Source of the DNA: Thermoanaerobaculia bacterium | GTDB lineage: Bacteria > Acidobacteriota > Thermoanaerobaculia > Multivoradales > J023 | Assembly (NCBI GenBank): GCA_030431255.1 | Contig: JAUIJL010000005.1 | Coordinates: 155,313 to 219,312, forward strand | DNA: 64,000 nucleotides | Direction of reading: 5' to 3' | Translations under genes and position numbers: made by a program | The notes under the pieces: generated by a model | What the model was told of the DNA's origin: nothing | Database searches by the model: none | What the model saw: only the letters and a program-made list of their open reading frames with translations | In this document: positions 1-9,059 of the stretch, piece after piece | Layout of the letters: the number at the start of each line of letters is the position of its first letter | Position numbering within the stretch: the first letter of the stretch is position 1

Positions 1-86
1 AAATACAGGTGAAGACCCCAGGCGGAGAGCCGCACCCGAGCCTTTTGTAGATGACGTCCTTTGAACCCCCTTCTCAAGGAAACGAC

Positions 87-1469
87 ATGACTCACTATCG
101 TGCTTCTTGCCCAACACCGCTTCGATGCTTCTGTGCGCTTTTGCTCAGCCTGTGCCTGGCCTCGCCGGGCATGGCGCAGACCGTGGAGTGGCTCTCCTTC
201 ATCGACGTCACCGACACCAAGCTGTCGGCAGACTCCTCCCTCGGCAGCAACGACACCGTGGAAAAAGACCTGATTGCAGGCGATATGGACAAGGACGGTG
301 ACACGGACCTGCTGATCGTGCGGAAAGTCCGATTCTCCAACGCAGGCGGCCTGAGAAACGTGCTGTTGATGAACGAAAACGGCGTGCTGACCGACCGCAC
401 GGCCACCCTCGCCCCCGACATGCTCGATCAAACCGACGACCGGGACGTGGTGTTGGTGGATCTGAACGGAGATACCTGGCCCGACCTGGTGACCGCCACC
501 ACGTTCACCGAGCAGCCCAGGATCTATATGAATTTGGGCGAGAACGGCTCCGGAACCTGGCTCGGCTTCGACTATGACCCGAAAGAGGGGCGTTTGCCGA
601 CCTTCTCTCCGGGTCCGAAGTTCTGCGCGTTGGCGGCGGGAGACGTCACCGGCGACGACCGTCCCGACATCTATTTCGTCGACTATGACAACAACTTAGA
701 AGACCGGTTGCTGATCAACAACGGCAATGGATTCTTCACCGATGAAACCACCTCGCGCATGACGCTTGCCATGTACGAGTCGGTCTTCGGCACGGACGCG
801 GCGATCGTCGACATCGACGGCGACGACGACTTGGACATCATCAAGAACAACGCGAGCGGCTCCAGCCCGCCACCGGACGCCAGCGAGCCGGCCGTGAGGA
901 TTTTCTACAACGACGGCTCGGGCAACTTCACCTTCATGCAGCTCGCCTACACCGTCGCTCCGTACATGATCGAGGTCGCGGATTTCGACCAGAACGGCCG
1001 CCAGGACATCTACGTGGTGGACGATGCCCAAGACGCGATCTTGTTCAACACCGGCAATGACGGCCAAGGGCATGCGCAATTCAACGCCGTCGCCCCCTCC
1101 AACAGCCCGGCCACCAACTTTTTCGGCGGCAACACCAAGGTCGGAGACCTCGACGGGGACGGGATCCTCGAAATCTTGGTCGCCGATGTCGACACCGACA
1201 TCGAAGGCTGCAATCGCAAAATGACGATCCTGAGAGGCACGGGCACACCGCCGAACATCACCTACTCCGATCCGCTCACCGGCGGAACCCGCAATTACAC
1301 CACCTCCGGCACCTTCGATGTGGAGGTCCTGGATTGGAACGGCGACGGTCAGCTCGACATTTTCGCCGCCACCTGCACCGGAAACGTGATGCTCGAAAAC
1401 GTCAGCCCCATGTTTTTCGACGGCTTCGAGTCCGGCGACACGTCAGATTGGTCGTCGACCACACCTTGA
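87..1469 (+). CDS. Secreted FG-GAP/VCBS-repeat protein
   Basis: Exported protein of 460 aa built almost entirely of FG-GAP/VCBS-type calcium-binding repeats. Repeat cores visible in order include DMDKDGDTDLLIV, DLNGDTWPDLVTA, DVTGDDRPDIYFV, DIDGDDDLDII, DFDQNGRQDIYVV, DLDGDGILEILVA and DWNGDGQLDIFAA, the Asp/Asn-rich loops of an integrin-like beta-propeller. A Sec signal peptide occupies about the first 30 residues (hydrophobic stretch then GMAQ). I chose the ATG at 87 because AAGGA lies 6 bases upstream; an in-frame start at 51 would bury the signal peptide. The protein ends in FFDGFESGDTSDWS followed by a few residues, a tail recurring on exported proteins of some Gram-negative groups and possibly a sorting or processing signal. 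Ligand unknown; a surface or periplasmic binding role is inferred. Its 3' end converges on the yciH-like gene. Confidence 0.85.
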   Translation: MTHYRASCPTPLRCFCALLLSLCLASPGMAQTVEWLSFIDVTDTKLSADSSLGSNDTVEKDLIAGDMDKDGDTDLLIVRKVRFSNAGGLRNVLLMNENGVLTDRTATLAPDMLDQTDDRDVVLVDLNGDTWPDLVTATTFTEQPRIYMNLGENGSGTWLGFDYDPKEGRLPTFSPGPKFCALAAGDVTGDDRPDIYFVDYDNNLEDRLLINNGNGFFTDETTSRMTLAMYESVFGTDAAIVDIDGDDDLDIIKNNASGSSPPPDASEPAVRIFYNDGSGNFTFMQLAYTVAPYMIEVADFDQNGRQDIYVVDDAQDAILFNTGNDGQGHAQFNAVAPSNSPATNFFGGNTKVGDLDGDGILEILVADVDTDIEGCNRKMTILRGTGTPPNITYSDPLTGGTRNYTTSGTFDVEVLDWNGDGQLDIFAATCTGNVMLENVSPMFFDGFESGDTSDWSSTTP

Positions 1470-1474
1470 CGACC

Positions 1475-1882
1475 TCACCCCCCGGATCGTTTGACGGTCC
1501 ACCCCTTGGTTTTGAGCTCGGCGATCACCGTGTCGCGGTGATCGCCTTGAATCTCTATCGTCCCTTGCTTGACGGTGCCCCCTGAGCCGCAGCGTGCCTT
1601 CAAGGTCTTGGCCAAGGCCTTGAGATCATCCCCCTCCAGCGGCACGCCGTGGATGACCGTCACCCCCTTGCCCTTTCTTCCCTTGGTCTGACGCTCGACC
1701 CGCACCACGCCGTCTTTCGGAGGCGCGTGGGAGGACGAAGCCCCTTTTCCTGACCGCTTTCCCTTGCCCGGGGCAGGCTCCACGCTCGGCCGGCTGCACG
1801 CGCATTGATGCTTGGGCCAACCGCAACGGGAACACTTCTCCGTCGAGTAGGCGAGCCCACCCGACTTATTCTTAGATTTCAT
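1475..1882 (-). CDS. yciH: SUI1/eIF1-like translation factor (YciH family)
   Basis: 135-aa protein whose C-terminal half is a bacterial SUI1/eIF1 domain: KGKGVTVIHGVPL, then LKALAKTLKARCGSGGTV, then a final segment containing EIQGDHRD and KTKGWTVKRSGG. The GSGGTV turn and the QGDHR segment are the family's signature positions. The N-terminal region holds a CSRCGWPKHQCAC cluster that could bind zinc, followed by a low-complexity basic linker. By homology it would influence start-site fidelity on the ribosome, although the bacterial role is not firmly established. It stands alone, converging with the FG-GAP gene and diverging from the sigma factor. Confidence 0.85.
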   Translation of the reverse strand: MKSKNKSGGLAYSTEKCSRCGWPKHQCACSRPSVEPAPGKGKRSGKGASSSHAPPKDGVVRVERQTKGRKGKGVTVIHGVPLEGDDLKALAKTLKARCGSGGTVKQGTIEIQGDHRDTVIAELKTKGWTVKRSGG

Positions 1883-2154
1883 CGTTAGCCTTTCCTTCAG
1901 CTCCCGAGGTCCTTGGGATCGACCACGGGGTTCTGCCGTGAGCTCGGCCTATGGTAACCGACCTGCAAGCGGCTCAAAAATACACGAAGAAAAATCGAGA
2001 GATCCCCCCGCCTCACGCGTCTTCACCCATGACAGAGAGTGACGGAGGCAGGTATCGGATGATTCGATCCACCATTCAGCCCGCGGCGATTCCATGGCGG
2101 CCCGGAGCCGACTTTCGGGGAACCGAAACCCTGAGAGGCGATATTCTGGGAACC

Positions 2155-2646
2155 ATGGATCCACAGCAGAGACTCGAGGCCCTTTACGACGCCCATGCCG
2201 GCGGGATCCATCGCTGGTGCCGGGGCATGTTGGGTCGTAGAGAAGACGCCGACGATGCGGTTCAGGCCATTTGGTTGAAGCTTGCCCGGCAGCCCCATCG
2301 TTTAGATCACGTGGCGAATCATTCCGCCTACCTCTGGACCATGGCCCGCAATCACGTCCACAGCGCGTTGCGACGAAGAGCGTTGGAACGGTTGTGGACA
2401 CCTCCCCGAGAGGAAGACGACGACGGGCTCACGACCGATCCATCGAGCGACATCTCCGAGGAAGAGCGCGGGGATCTGTTGCGGGCCGTCTCAAAGCTCA
2501 AACCGCGCTTCCGTTCGGTCGTGCTGCTCGTGGCCTTCGAAGGCTGTACCTTGGAGGAAACCGGGGAACGCCTCGGTATTCCCCGGGGCACTGCCGCCAG
2601 CCGCTACCACACGGCGCTCCAAAAACTTCAAAGCTCTTTGGTCTGA
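2155..2646 (+). CDS. RNA polymerase sigma factor, ECF (sigma-70) family
   Basis: About 163 aa. Region 2 is at the N-terminus (LEALYDAHAGGIHRWCRG, REDADDAVQAIWLKLAR, AYLWTMARNHVHSALRR). Region 4 is at the C-terminus (LKPRFRSVVLLVAFEGCTLEE, then GIPRGTAASRYHTALQKL), the usual ECF layout without region 3. The ATG at 2155 is preferred because GGGA lies just upstream and residue 6 starts the region 2 helix; the frame stays open further upstream but that segment is low complexity and matches nothing. The gene ends two bases before a small membrane protein gene, typical of a sigma/anti-sigma pair, so stress-responsive extracytoplasmic control is inferred. Confidence 0.88.
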   Translation: MDPQQRLEALYDAHAGGIHRWCRGMLGRREDADDAVQAIWLKLARQPHRLDHVANHSAYLWTMARNHVHSALRRRALERLWTPPREEDDDGLTTDPSSDISEEERGDLLRAVSKLKPRFRSVVLLVAFEGCTLEETGERLGIPRGTAASRYHTALQKLQSSLV

Positions 2647-2648
2647 TC

Positions 2649-3047
2649 ATGGAAAAACAAGCCCTCGAAAAACTGGACCGGAAACTACGATCCCTCGGCT
2701 TTCCCGATCCCGAGCCCGGGCTTCGGCACCGGACGTTGCGGGCTACCGCCGACGCCCTAGGCCATCACGATCAGGACTCGGCAATCCGTCCGCGAGCCGG
2801 ATGGTGGCTGGATGGGCTGCTCGCGGCTGCAGTGGTCTTGTTGGCGCTCGGCGGCTCCCTGGTCCATCAATTCGGTTGGGCTCCTGTGGACCCTCGTACT
2901 ATCCAAGCAAGGTCATCCAACGCCCATCTCCAACAACTACAAGAGCATCTCGACGACATGCCGTTGGGCTTCGCGGCCCCCGCGCCTAAAACCACCCACA
3001 CCTCGACCACCTGGGGAAATACACGACCATCGGCTCGTCAGCTCTAG
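2649..3047 (+). CDS. Small single-pass membrane protein, putative anti-sigma factor
   Basis: 132-aa protein with a soluble N-terminal segment of about 55 residues (MEKQALEKLDRKLRSLG), one transmembrane helix at roughly 57-77 (LLAAAVVLLALGGSLVHQF) and a short extracytoplasmic tail. It starts at an ATG two bases after the sigma factor stop, so the two are cotranscribed and probably co-translated. Size, topology and position fit an anti-sigma factor, but there is no HxxxCxxC zinc motif and I cannot match it to a named family. The 93 bases after it show no gene. Confidence 0.6.
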   Translation: MEKQALEKLDRKLRSLGFPDPEPGLRHRTLRATADALGHHDQDSAIRPRAGWWLDGLLAAAVVLLALGGSLVHQFGWAPVDPRTIQARSSNAHLQQLQEHLDDMPLGFAAPAPKTTHTSTTWGNTRPSARQL

Positions 3048-3140
3048 ACCGGCGGCAACGGCACAGCCGCACCGATGCCTGTAGACCCAGCTTCGATCCC
3101 AAACCAGATCCCCCGGATCTCGGGTTGAAAGGATAAAGCC

Positions 3141-4538
3141 ATGAACGAAGCACAGACCCCGCCCCCGGCGAAAGCGTCCAAACCCAGACATTTTCTGAGG
3201 ATCTTCCTCATTGCTTGCGGTCTCGTTCTGGCCGCTCATTTGCTATTGGGCGTCTGGGCCGATTTGCGCCTGAAGAAGACCCGACAAGCCCACACCCAAG
3301 GCTCTCTGGAATTCGCCGACTACATTCCCTCAGACCTGCCGGAAGGCGTGGTCAACGGCACGGACTATGAGCAAGCCGCCGCCTTGGTGATGAGCGGGCA
3401 AGGGGCTACCCAACCGCCGTACATGGGCAAGACCGACCCTGGCGTGTTCAAGATCTACGAGCGATTTCAAACCCTAGCCGTCGATCGCAAGGCTCCTTCC
3501 AGCGACGATTTGGAGGTCTTCCGCCGACAGATCGAGCGCCAGAGCCTGGCCCTCGCTATCCTCGACGAAGGCATCGCCCGCACCGACGACGCGAGATATC
3601 TCACCGATTGGCAAGTGGTGCCTTATCAAATCGAGATCCCGAACCTGCTCGTCCGTTTGCATATGTCGACGCTCATTCGAGCGCGAGGTGAGGTGGCGTT
3701 GGCCGAAGGCCGAATGGACGATGCCTGGAACGATGCCTTCGCCGTGCAACGGATGGCCGTCTGGACCTACCGTTCCTTGCCGACCCTGATCAACGCGCTG
3801 ATCGCAAGGGCTATTGCACAGCACGGATTCTTGCTGGTCGAACGCCTGCTGGCGGGACCTGCCGTCGATGAGCCGATTCGCCAAAGAGTGCTGGCGGAGG
3901 CGGAGAAAATTCCGTGGAGCGATCACATGAGCACCCTGCTCAACGCCGAGGTCACCGCGGCATTCTCTACCGTGGTTGATCCGCGGACCCAACCCGAGAC
4001 CTTTGAGGACATGCAGGCCGGCACGAACGGCCTGGGCCGCTTCCAACGACTCTTGATGTCCTCGATGACCTGGCGAAAGCTCAACGCCGCCGCCTACCTC
4101 CAGTGGGCAGAGGGATATTTCGGTCTATGCAAGCGGCCTTCCCACCAGCTGCCATTATCCGCGACGGCTTTCACCGACGGCTTGCCCTCCAGCTTTTGGG
4201 GCATCGCTAGACTCGGAGCTTTCGACTGCACCACGGTAAGCCACAAGAGGGACCTCGCGGTCGCTTCGGTGGATCTTTTCCGAATCGCCCTGGAGCTACA
4301 AAAAGAGCTCGAAACCGAGGGGGGTTATCCGCAAACCTCTGCGGGGCTGAGCCGGCTCAAAGACCCGTTCACCCAACGTCCCTACGGCTACGCCCTACAA
4401 CCCGATGGGGGCTATAAGCTGTGGAGCGCTTCCATCAACTTTGAGGACGAAGACGGCCTGCTGCCACCGGCAAGCGAAAAAGGATCCCCTGACTACGAAA
4501 GAGGAGACCTGGTCTGGTGGGTCAAAGGCCCCGGCTAA
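3141..4538 (+). CDS. Uncharacterised membrane-anchored protein
   Basis: 465-aa protein with a single N-terminal membrane anchor (HFLRIFLIACGLVLAAHLLLG, residues about 16-36) and a large predicted extracytoplasmic helical domain. Near the C-terminus is LKDPFTQRPYGYALQPDGGY followed by KLWSASIN and a DEDG turn. This resembles the DPF-x-P-Y segment found at the ends of many uncharacterised Planctomycetes/Acidobacteria proteins and some pseudopilin-like proteins. The ATG is preceded by GAAAGGA at good spacing. The next gene starts 20 bases after the stop, so it may begin an operon running to about 6868. I do not recognise a function. Confidence 0.7.
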   Translation: MNEAQTPPPAKASKPRHFLRIFLIACGLVLAAHLLLGVWADLRLKKTRQAHTQGSLEFADYIPSDLPEGVVNGTDYEQAAALVMSGQGATQPPYMGKTDPGVFKIYERFQTLAVDRKAPSSDDLEVFRRQIERQSLALAILDEGIARTDDARYLTDWQVVPYQIEIPNLLVRLHMSTLIRARGEVALAEGRMDDAWNDAFAVQRMAVWTYRSLPTLINALIARAIAQHGFLLVERLLAGPAVDEPIRQRVLAEAEKIPWSDHMSTLLNAEVTAAFSTVVDPRTQPETFEDMQAGTNGLGRFQRLLMSSMTWRKLNAAAYLQWAEGYFGLCKRPSHQLPLSATAFTDGLPSSFWGIARLGAFDCTTVSHKRDLAVASVDLFRIALELQKELETEGGYPQTSAGLSRLKDPFTQRPYGYALQPDGGYKLWSASINFEDEDGLLPPASEKGSPDYERGDLVWWVKGPG

Positions 4539-4557
4539 ACACGCTATACTGCCCCCA

Positions 4558-5811
4558 ATGACAAAAAACGAAACTGAATCCACCGCCGGCTCACGTTTCT
4601 CGGGTTGCATCGGCTGGATATTCTGCGGCGTTTTTGCCCTCATAGGGTCGATCGTATTCGTATTCCTGGCCGTGATTCCCGTTTGGCAGATCATCAGAGC
4701 CCAAAGCTGGGAGGCGGTCGACTGCACGATTCTGACCAGCGAGGTCGAAAGCCACAGCGGCAGCGACTCCGACACCTACAGCATCGCCATCACCTATGCC
4801 TTCGAGCTCGGTGGACAGGAATTCACCGGGGATCGCTACAATTTCTCGAACGGCTCCAGCAGCGGCTACAACGGCAAAGCTGCGGTCGTCGACCGATACC
4901 CTCCCGGCTCTCAAACCCTGTGCTTCGTAGATCCCAACACGCCCTCGAGCTCGGTCATCAATCGCTCCCCGGGTTGGTTCTTGCTTTGGGGGCTTTTCCC
5001 GATTCCTTTCATGTTGATCGGATTCGGCGGTTTCTATGCCCTCATTCGCTGGGGAGGCGAGCTCGGCAAACCCAAACGGCGCGCCAAGAAAAGCTTCAGC
5101 AGACGGCAAGACCCCGTCACCCAGGACCTCGATCCCCAACAAGCAGCCCTGCTGGCCAAATTGGACGGCCGGCCGGAGATTCCGGAGATTCGCCCCGGCC
5201 CTCTGGTGCTCGAATCCGAAAGCAGTCGGGTGATCAATTTTGTCGTCATCGGCATTTTCAGCGTCTTCTGGAACGGATTCGTTGGATTCTTCGCCGTCGA
5301 CACCCTTCGTGGAGACGGCACATCCTGGTTCATGCTCCTCTTTCTGTCTCCATTCGTTTTGGCCGGTATCGCCATGATCGGAGCCACCATTCACCAGGGG
5401 CTTGCCATCTTCAACCCGAAGATCCATCTAACCCTTTCGGACGGAGATCTGCGTCTCGGCGAGACCTACTCCGTGAGCTGGAAGCTGGACGGCCGATCCA
5501 ACCGACTGCAGCAGCTGACGCTCTCTCTCGAAGGTCGAGAGCAAGCCACCTACCGCCGTGGCACAGACACCCGAACGGAACACAGCGTCTTCCATCGGCA
5601 TATCTTGGTGGACGAGCAACGTCTGCATTTCACCGAGGGCAGCTTCAGCCTGCCGATCCCAAGGGATTCGGTCCCTTCGTTCAAGGCCCAGCGCAATGAA
5701 ATCCAATGGCGCATTCTGGTCGCCGGGGACATCCCTTTTTGGCCCGACGTCTCAGAGTCCTTCCAGCTCTGGGTTTCGCCCCCCAAGGCTTTTGACGAGG
5801 AGCGATCATGA
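4558..5811 (+). CDS. DUF3592-like multi-pass membrane protein
   Basis: 417 aa. An N-terminal transmembrane segment (residues about 20-42) is followed by a soluble domain with TYSIAITYAFELGGQEFTGD and RYPPGSQTLCFVDPNTPSSS, the hallmark of DUF3592 proteins. Further membrane spans follow at about 155-175 and 240-300, and then a beta-rich C-terminal domain (SLEGREQATYRRGTDTRTE). The ATG at 4558 is chosen because the frame upstream overlaps the previous gene and lacks a plausible start. The stop overlaps the next start (ATGA). The membrane location is clear; the biochemical role is unknown. Confidence 0.72.
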   Translation: MTKNETESTAGSRFSGCIGWIFCGVFALIGSIVFVFLAVIPVWQIIRAQSWEAVDCTILTSEVESHSGSDSDTYSIAITYAFELGGQEFTGDRYNFSNGSSSGYNGKAAVVDRYPPGSQTLCFVDPNTPSSSVINRSPGWFLLWGLFPIPFMLIGFGGFYALIRWGGELGKPKRRAKKSFSRRQDPVTQDLDPQQAALLAKLDGRPEIPEIRPGPLVLESESSRVINFVVIGIFSVFWNGFVGFFAVDTLRGDGTSWFMLLFLSPFVLAGIAMIGATIHQGLAIFNPKIHLTLSDGDLRLGETYSVSWKLDGRSNRLQQLTLSLEGREQATYRRGTDTRTEHSVFHRHILVDEQRLHFTEGSFSLPIPRDSVPSFKAQRNEIQWRILVAGDIPFWPDVSESFQLWVSPPKAFDEERS

Positions 5812-6182
5812 GCTTCCTACACCTACGGCTCGATCGCGATGCTCTGGAGCCCGGCGAGCGATTGACCGGCACCGTGGAATGGGATCAAGGGGATTCCGTC
5901 GCGCAGAGCCTTTGGATCAGCTTGCTGTGGCATACGGAGGGCAAGGGAACCGAAGACTCGGACACCGTCGATCAGGTCGAGATCCACTCCCCGACTCGAA
6001 CCGGCTCTCAGTCTTTCGAATTTCAGCTGCCTTCGGCCCCGTGGAGCTTTTCCGGCCGGCTGATCTCCTTGATCTGGACGGTTGAAGCGAGTCTGGAATC
6101 CACGGATTTGCTGACCAATGCGCCGTTCATCTCGGCTCCGGAAGGCCAGGAAATTTTGCTTCGGGCCGTGGAGGAGCCTTGA
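5808..6182 (+). CDS. Small arrestin-like beta-sandwich protein (hypothetical)
   Basis: 124 aa, overlapping the DUF3592-like gene by ATGA. The sequence alternates short beta strands (LHLRLDRDALEPGERLTGTV, QSLWISLLWHTEGKG, SFEFQLPSAPWSFSGRLISL, IWTVEASLES), as in arrestin-fold or sporulation-control-like proteins. There is no signal peptide, so it is probably cytoplasmic or membrane-peripheral. Tight coupling to its neighbours suggests a shared complex, but the function is unknown. Confidence 0.55.
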   Translation: MSFLHLRLDRDALEPGERLTGTVEWDQGDSVAQSLWISLLWHTEGKGTEDSDTVDQVEIHSPTRTGSQSFEFQLPSAPWSFSGRLISLIWTVEASLESTDLLTNAPFISAPEGQEILLRAVEEP

Positions 6183-6868
6183 TCGACCGAGCCGGAGATC
6201 CAAGCAGCTCCGATTGCGGATCCAGCCCCGGTCTGCTCAGCACGCGCTTTCTTCCACGCCGGAACCCCTTCCGTAGCTCTCGAATCGAGAGCCTGCCATT
6301 TCGCTTCACACACGGTCACCGATCCTCGGCTCCCGAAACCCTCGAAAGGCTCATGGCTGAATTGGCCGAGCTGGATCACCGCGGTGCTTTGGTCGGGCCG
6401 AAGGGATCCGGCAAAACCACCCTGCTAGAAAATTTCCAAGATGCGTATCGCCAACAGGGCCTTCGAGTCTTGACCTTGCATCGGCGACCCGGCGAGCCGC
6501 CGCTGCCCACCTTGCCCAAATCACTCGACCGGACTCTGATCACCGTCGACGGTGCGGAGCAGCTCGGTCTCTGGGAACGCCTGAAGCTCGAGCGGCAATC
6601 AAAGACAGCCGTGGGTCTCCTGGTCACCTGCCACCGGCCCCTCAGCTGGATTCCGACGCTCTACCTTCACCGAACCGACACGGATCTTTTCATCTCCCTC
6701 ACCCACGAGCTGCTCGCCCGCGACCAGCTGAGCTGTCCCTGGTCCCAAGACGAGCTACGCCGGCTCTTTGAGCGCCACCACGGCAATCTCCGTGAGGCCT
6801 TTGGCGAGCTCTTCGACCGGCTGGCCCTGGATGACTGTGGCGGTGCCCACCACCAAGATATGGGATAA
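6179..6868 (+). CDS. P-loop ATPase (AAA-type), uncharacterised
   Basis: 229-aa protein with a clear Walker A motif (GALVGPKGSGKTTLLENF) near residue 70 and a Walker B-like stretch (TLITVDGAEQL) near residue 123. The region before Walker A (RNPFRSSRIESLPFRF) resembles the N-terminus of small Planctomycetes/Acidobacteria ATPases, so I extend the gene to a TTG at 6179 whose TGA overlap with the previous stop indicates coupling. An ATG at 6353 with AAGG upstream would give a shorter form starting just before Walker A. Possibly an ATP-dependent partner of the membrane proteins encoded upstream; substrate unknown. Confidence 0.6.
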   Translation: MIDRAGDPSSSDCGSSPGLLSTRFLPRRNPFRSSRIESLPFRFTHGHRSSAPETLERLMAELAELDHRGALVGPKGSGKTTLLENFQDAYRQQGLRVLTLHRRPGEPPLPTLPKSLDRTLITVDGAEQLGLWERLKLERQSKTAVGLLVTCHRPLSWIPTLYLHRTDTDLFISLTHELLARDQLSCPWSQDELRRLFERHHGNLREAFGELFDRLALDDCGGAHHQDMG

Positions 6869-6914
6869 TCGACGGCAGTCTTCGGACCCACACAATTCGA
6901 CGCGGAGGTAAGCC

Positions 6915-8606
6915 ATGGAACGCCCAGGAATGGTGGATTGGTACGCGCCGGCTCAGCTGGCATTTACCGGTCTAAGAACGATCGTTTCGAAAACACTAGG
7001 CATCATGGTCGATACCCGACGCTTAGGCGGCATGGAGCGGGAAATCGAAGACGAGAAGGCCATCCACGGACGTCAGGGTTATGAGAGCTTCGACTTCATG
7101 GCCGACACCGGCGATGGTTGGTGCTCGACGTACACCATGGCTTTCCTACTCTCGTGTCCGGAGCTGGAAGTCGACGGCGAGAAGCTCGCCCGCGGGGACG
7201 CTCTGGTCTTGGGTGGCGACGAGGTCTATCCCGTCGCCTCGCCGGAGGCCTATGCCCAGCGCTTGATCAGCCCATTCAACCAAGCCCTGCGTGACGTGAG
7301 AGCCGAGCTCGGAGTGAGCCGGCTCGCCCACAGCCCGGTGTTCTTGATCCCCGGCAACCACGATTGGTACGACTCCCTCAGCGCCTTCCGCCATCGCTTC
7401 ATCGAACGCCGCACCAAGACCTTCGGGGCCTTCGAGCCGGAGCAGAAGCGAAGCTATTGCGTGATTCACCTCGCCCACGGCTGGCAGATTTGGTGTGTCG
7501 ATATCCAGCTGGTCACCAATATCGACGACGCGCAATTCGAATTTTTCCGGCGGCATTCGGAAACCCTGACCGAAAGCTCCAAAGTCTTGCTTTGCGCAGC
7601 GGAGCCCGACCGGGTCTACGGCAATCTGAGCAGCAGGCCACTGCGTTTTTCGTTGATACGCATCCGGCGCTTGGTCCATCTGCGAAAAGCCAAGCTGCCG
7701 GCGATCATCGCCGGAGATGTTCACAATTATCAACGGTATGAAGAAGAGCGGGAGCATCTCGGGAAGCCCTACACCCGACACCACATCGTCACCGGCGGCG
7801 GCGGTGCATTTCTCCACCCCACCCACGGCTTTCCCAAAGAAGCGGACAATCTGAGGGAAAAGGCGGGACCTCCCAAAACCCTCTATCCGGATCCGACCAC
7901 CTCACGGCGCCTAACCCGGCAACTCCCGTTCTTCGCGTTTAAACACCCGGGCATGTCGGCCCTTTGCGCCTTCGTCTATTGCATCTTGGGCTGGAGCCGC
8001 GACTTGCCCGTCGGTCTCGAGGCGTGGTCGGCGTTTCCCTTCACCCACCCCGCAGCCTTTGCCCTCGGCCTATTCTGCATCTTCGGCGCGACGCTATTCG
8101 CCCGCAGCTCCGGGGTGCGGGCAGAGCCGGCGGAATTCGCCAAGTCGAAGCAAGAGGACAAAGCCGAGGAGCCCGAGCCGGTCAATTTCCGCTTCGGCAA
8201 CGCGCTGTGCACCGCTTGGGGCATCGGCCACGGTGTTCTACACATGGCTCTGGCCTACGGCATCTGGATGTGGGCCGGCTCCTGGTGGCCCGAAGGATTC
8301 GCCGATCGTCACCCAATGTTGGAGCCATACCTCATCCGGGCAGAGGTATTCGCCGTCGGCATGCTCGCAGCCGGCACCCTCTTCGGTCTTTACTTATTCA
8401 CCAGCTTGAATTGGCTGCGATTCCACCAGAACGAGGCGTTCTCCGCGATCGGCTCGCCCCATTACAAGAATTTCCTGCGCTGCCGGGTCAAGGACGAAAA
8501 GACCCTCGAGGTTTGGGCGATCGGAGTCGAGCGCACGGGAGCGCCGGAAGACATGAAACACCCCGTTCCGATTCACGTCATCGAGCGTTTCGACATCACC
8601 GCGTGA
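6915..8606 (+). CDS. Metallophosphoesterase with C-terminal membrane domain
   Basis: 563 aa. Residues about 50-310 form a calcineurin-like phosphoesterase: DFMADTGDGW (metal-binding Asp), ALVLGGDEVYP (GDxx motif), VFLIPGNHDWYDSL (the GNHD signature), IIAGDVHNYQRY and TGGGGAFLHPTH. Residues about 335-530 hold several hydrophobic segments, so the enzyme domain is tethered to the membrane. The ATG has GGAGG about 9 bases upstream. Substrate cannot be told from sequence; cyclic nucleotide or phospholipid pyrophosphate hydrolysis are both possible for this architecture. Metal-dependent hydrolase is near certain. Confidence 0.8.
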   Translation: MERPGMVDWYAPAQLAFTGLRTIVSKTLGIMVDTRRLGGMEREIEDEKAIHGRQGYESFDFMADTGDGWCSTYTMAFLLSCPELEVDGEKLARGDALVLGGDEVYPVASPEAYAQRLISPFNQALRDVRAELGVSRLAHSPVFLIPGNHDWYDSLSAFRHRFIERRTKTFGAFEPEQKRSYCVIHLAHGWQIWCVDIQLVTNIDDAQFEFFRRHSETLTESSKVLLCAAEPDRVYGNLSSRPLRFSLIRIRRLVHLRKAKLPAIIAGDVHNYQRYEEEREHLGKPYTRHHIVTGGGGAFLHPTHGFPKEADNLREKAGPPKTLYPDPTTSRRLTRQLPFFAFKHPGMSALCAFVYCILGWSRDLPVGLEAWSAFPFTHPAAFALGLFCIFGATLFARSSGVRAEPAEFAKSKQEDKAEEPEPVNFRFGNALCTAWGIGHGVLHMALAYGIWMWAGSWWPEGFADRHPMLEPYLIRAEVFAVGMLAAGTLFGLYLFTSLNWLRFHQNEAFSAIGSPHYKNFLRCRVKDEKTLEVWAIGVERTGAPEDMKHPVPIHVIERFDITA

Positions 8607-8611
8607 GCGGC

Positions 8612-8929
8612 TCAGTTTGCGTCCGACGGCTCGCTCGGGGCGAAGTCCGGTAGCTCTTCCGGACCGAATGCCAGGTCGATCCCAAAAGCCGCCGCTTCAG
8701 CGGCCAGCTCGGCCACTTCCTCTTCCTCGAGGCCTTCTTCGGCGTAAACCTTGCGCAGAAGCGCTCCGAGCAAAGCCCCCCAATGGTCCAGGAGGTTGCG
8801 ATTGTCGGTGAAATCGAGGTCCGCTTCGTGCAGAGCGTCGATCGCTCCCTGAAGCGGCTCCCAATCGATCTCGACCAATTCGTCGTCGGAAATATTCTCG
8901 AGATCTGAAGGCTCTATGTCTTTGCTCAT
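8612..8929 (-). CDS. Small acidic protein, hypothetical
   Basis: 105-aa very acidic protein (MSKDIEPSDLENISDDELVE; a run of Glu in the middle; FGPEELPDFAPSEPSDAN at the end). I place the start at the ATG at 8929 because CGGAG lies upstream at 6 bases; the longer open frame to 9028 has no such signal. Its 3' end nearly abuts the convergent metallophosphoesterase gene. Function unknown; a protein-interaction or DNA-mimic role would be speculation. Confidence 0.55.
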   Translation of the reverse strand: MSKDIEPSDLENISDDELVEIDWEPLQGAIDALHEADLDFTDNRNLLDHWGALLGALLRKVYAEEGLEEEEVAELAAEAAAFGIDLAFGPEELPDFAPSEPSDAN

Positions 8930-9059
8930 GGTTGCTCCGAGCAGATGTCCGCCTTTCGGGCTCGCTGTCCTGATGCATCGTCCAACGGGACCAGGAAGCA
9001 GCGAGGACGAGAAGTCGGTGAGGTCCAATAGGGTCTGATAGATCGGCCGGGGTTGCCGG

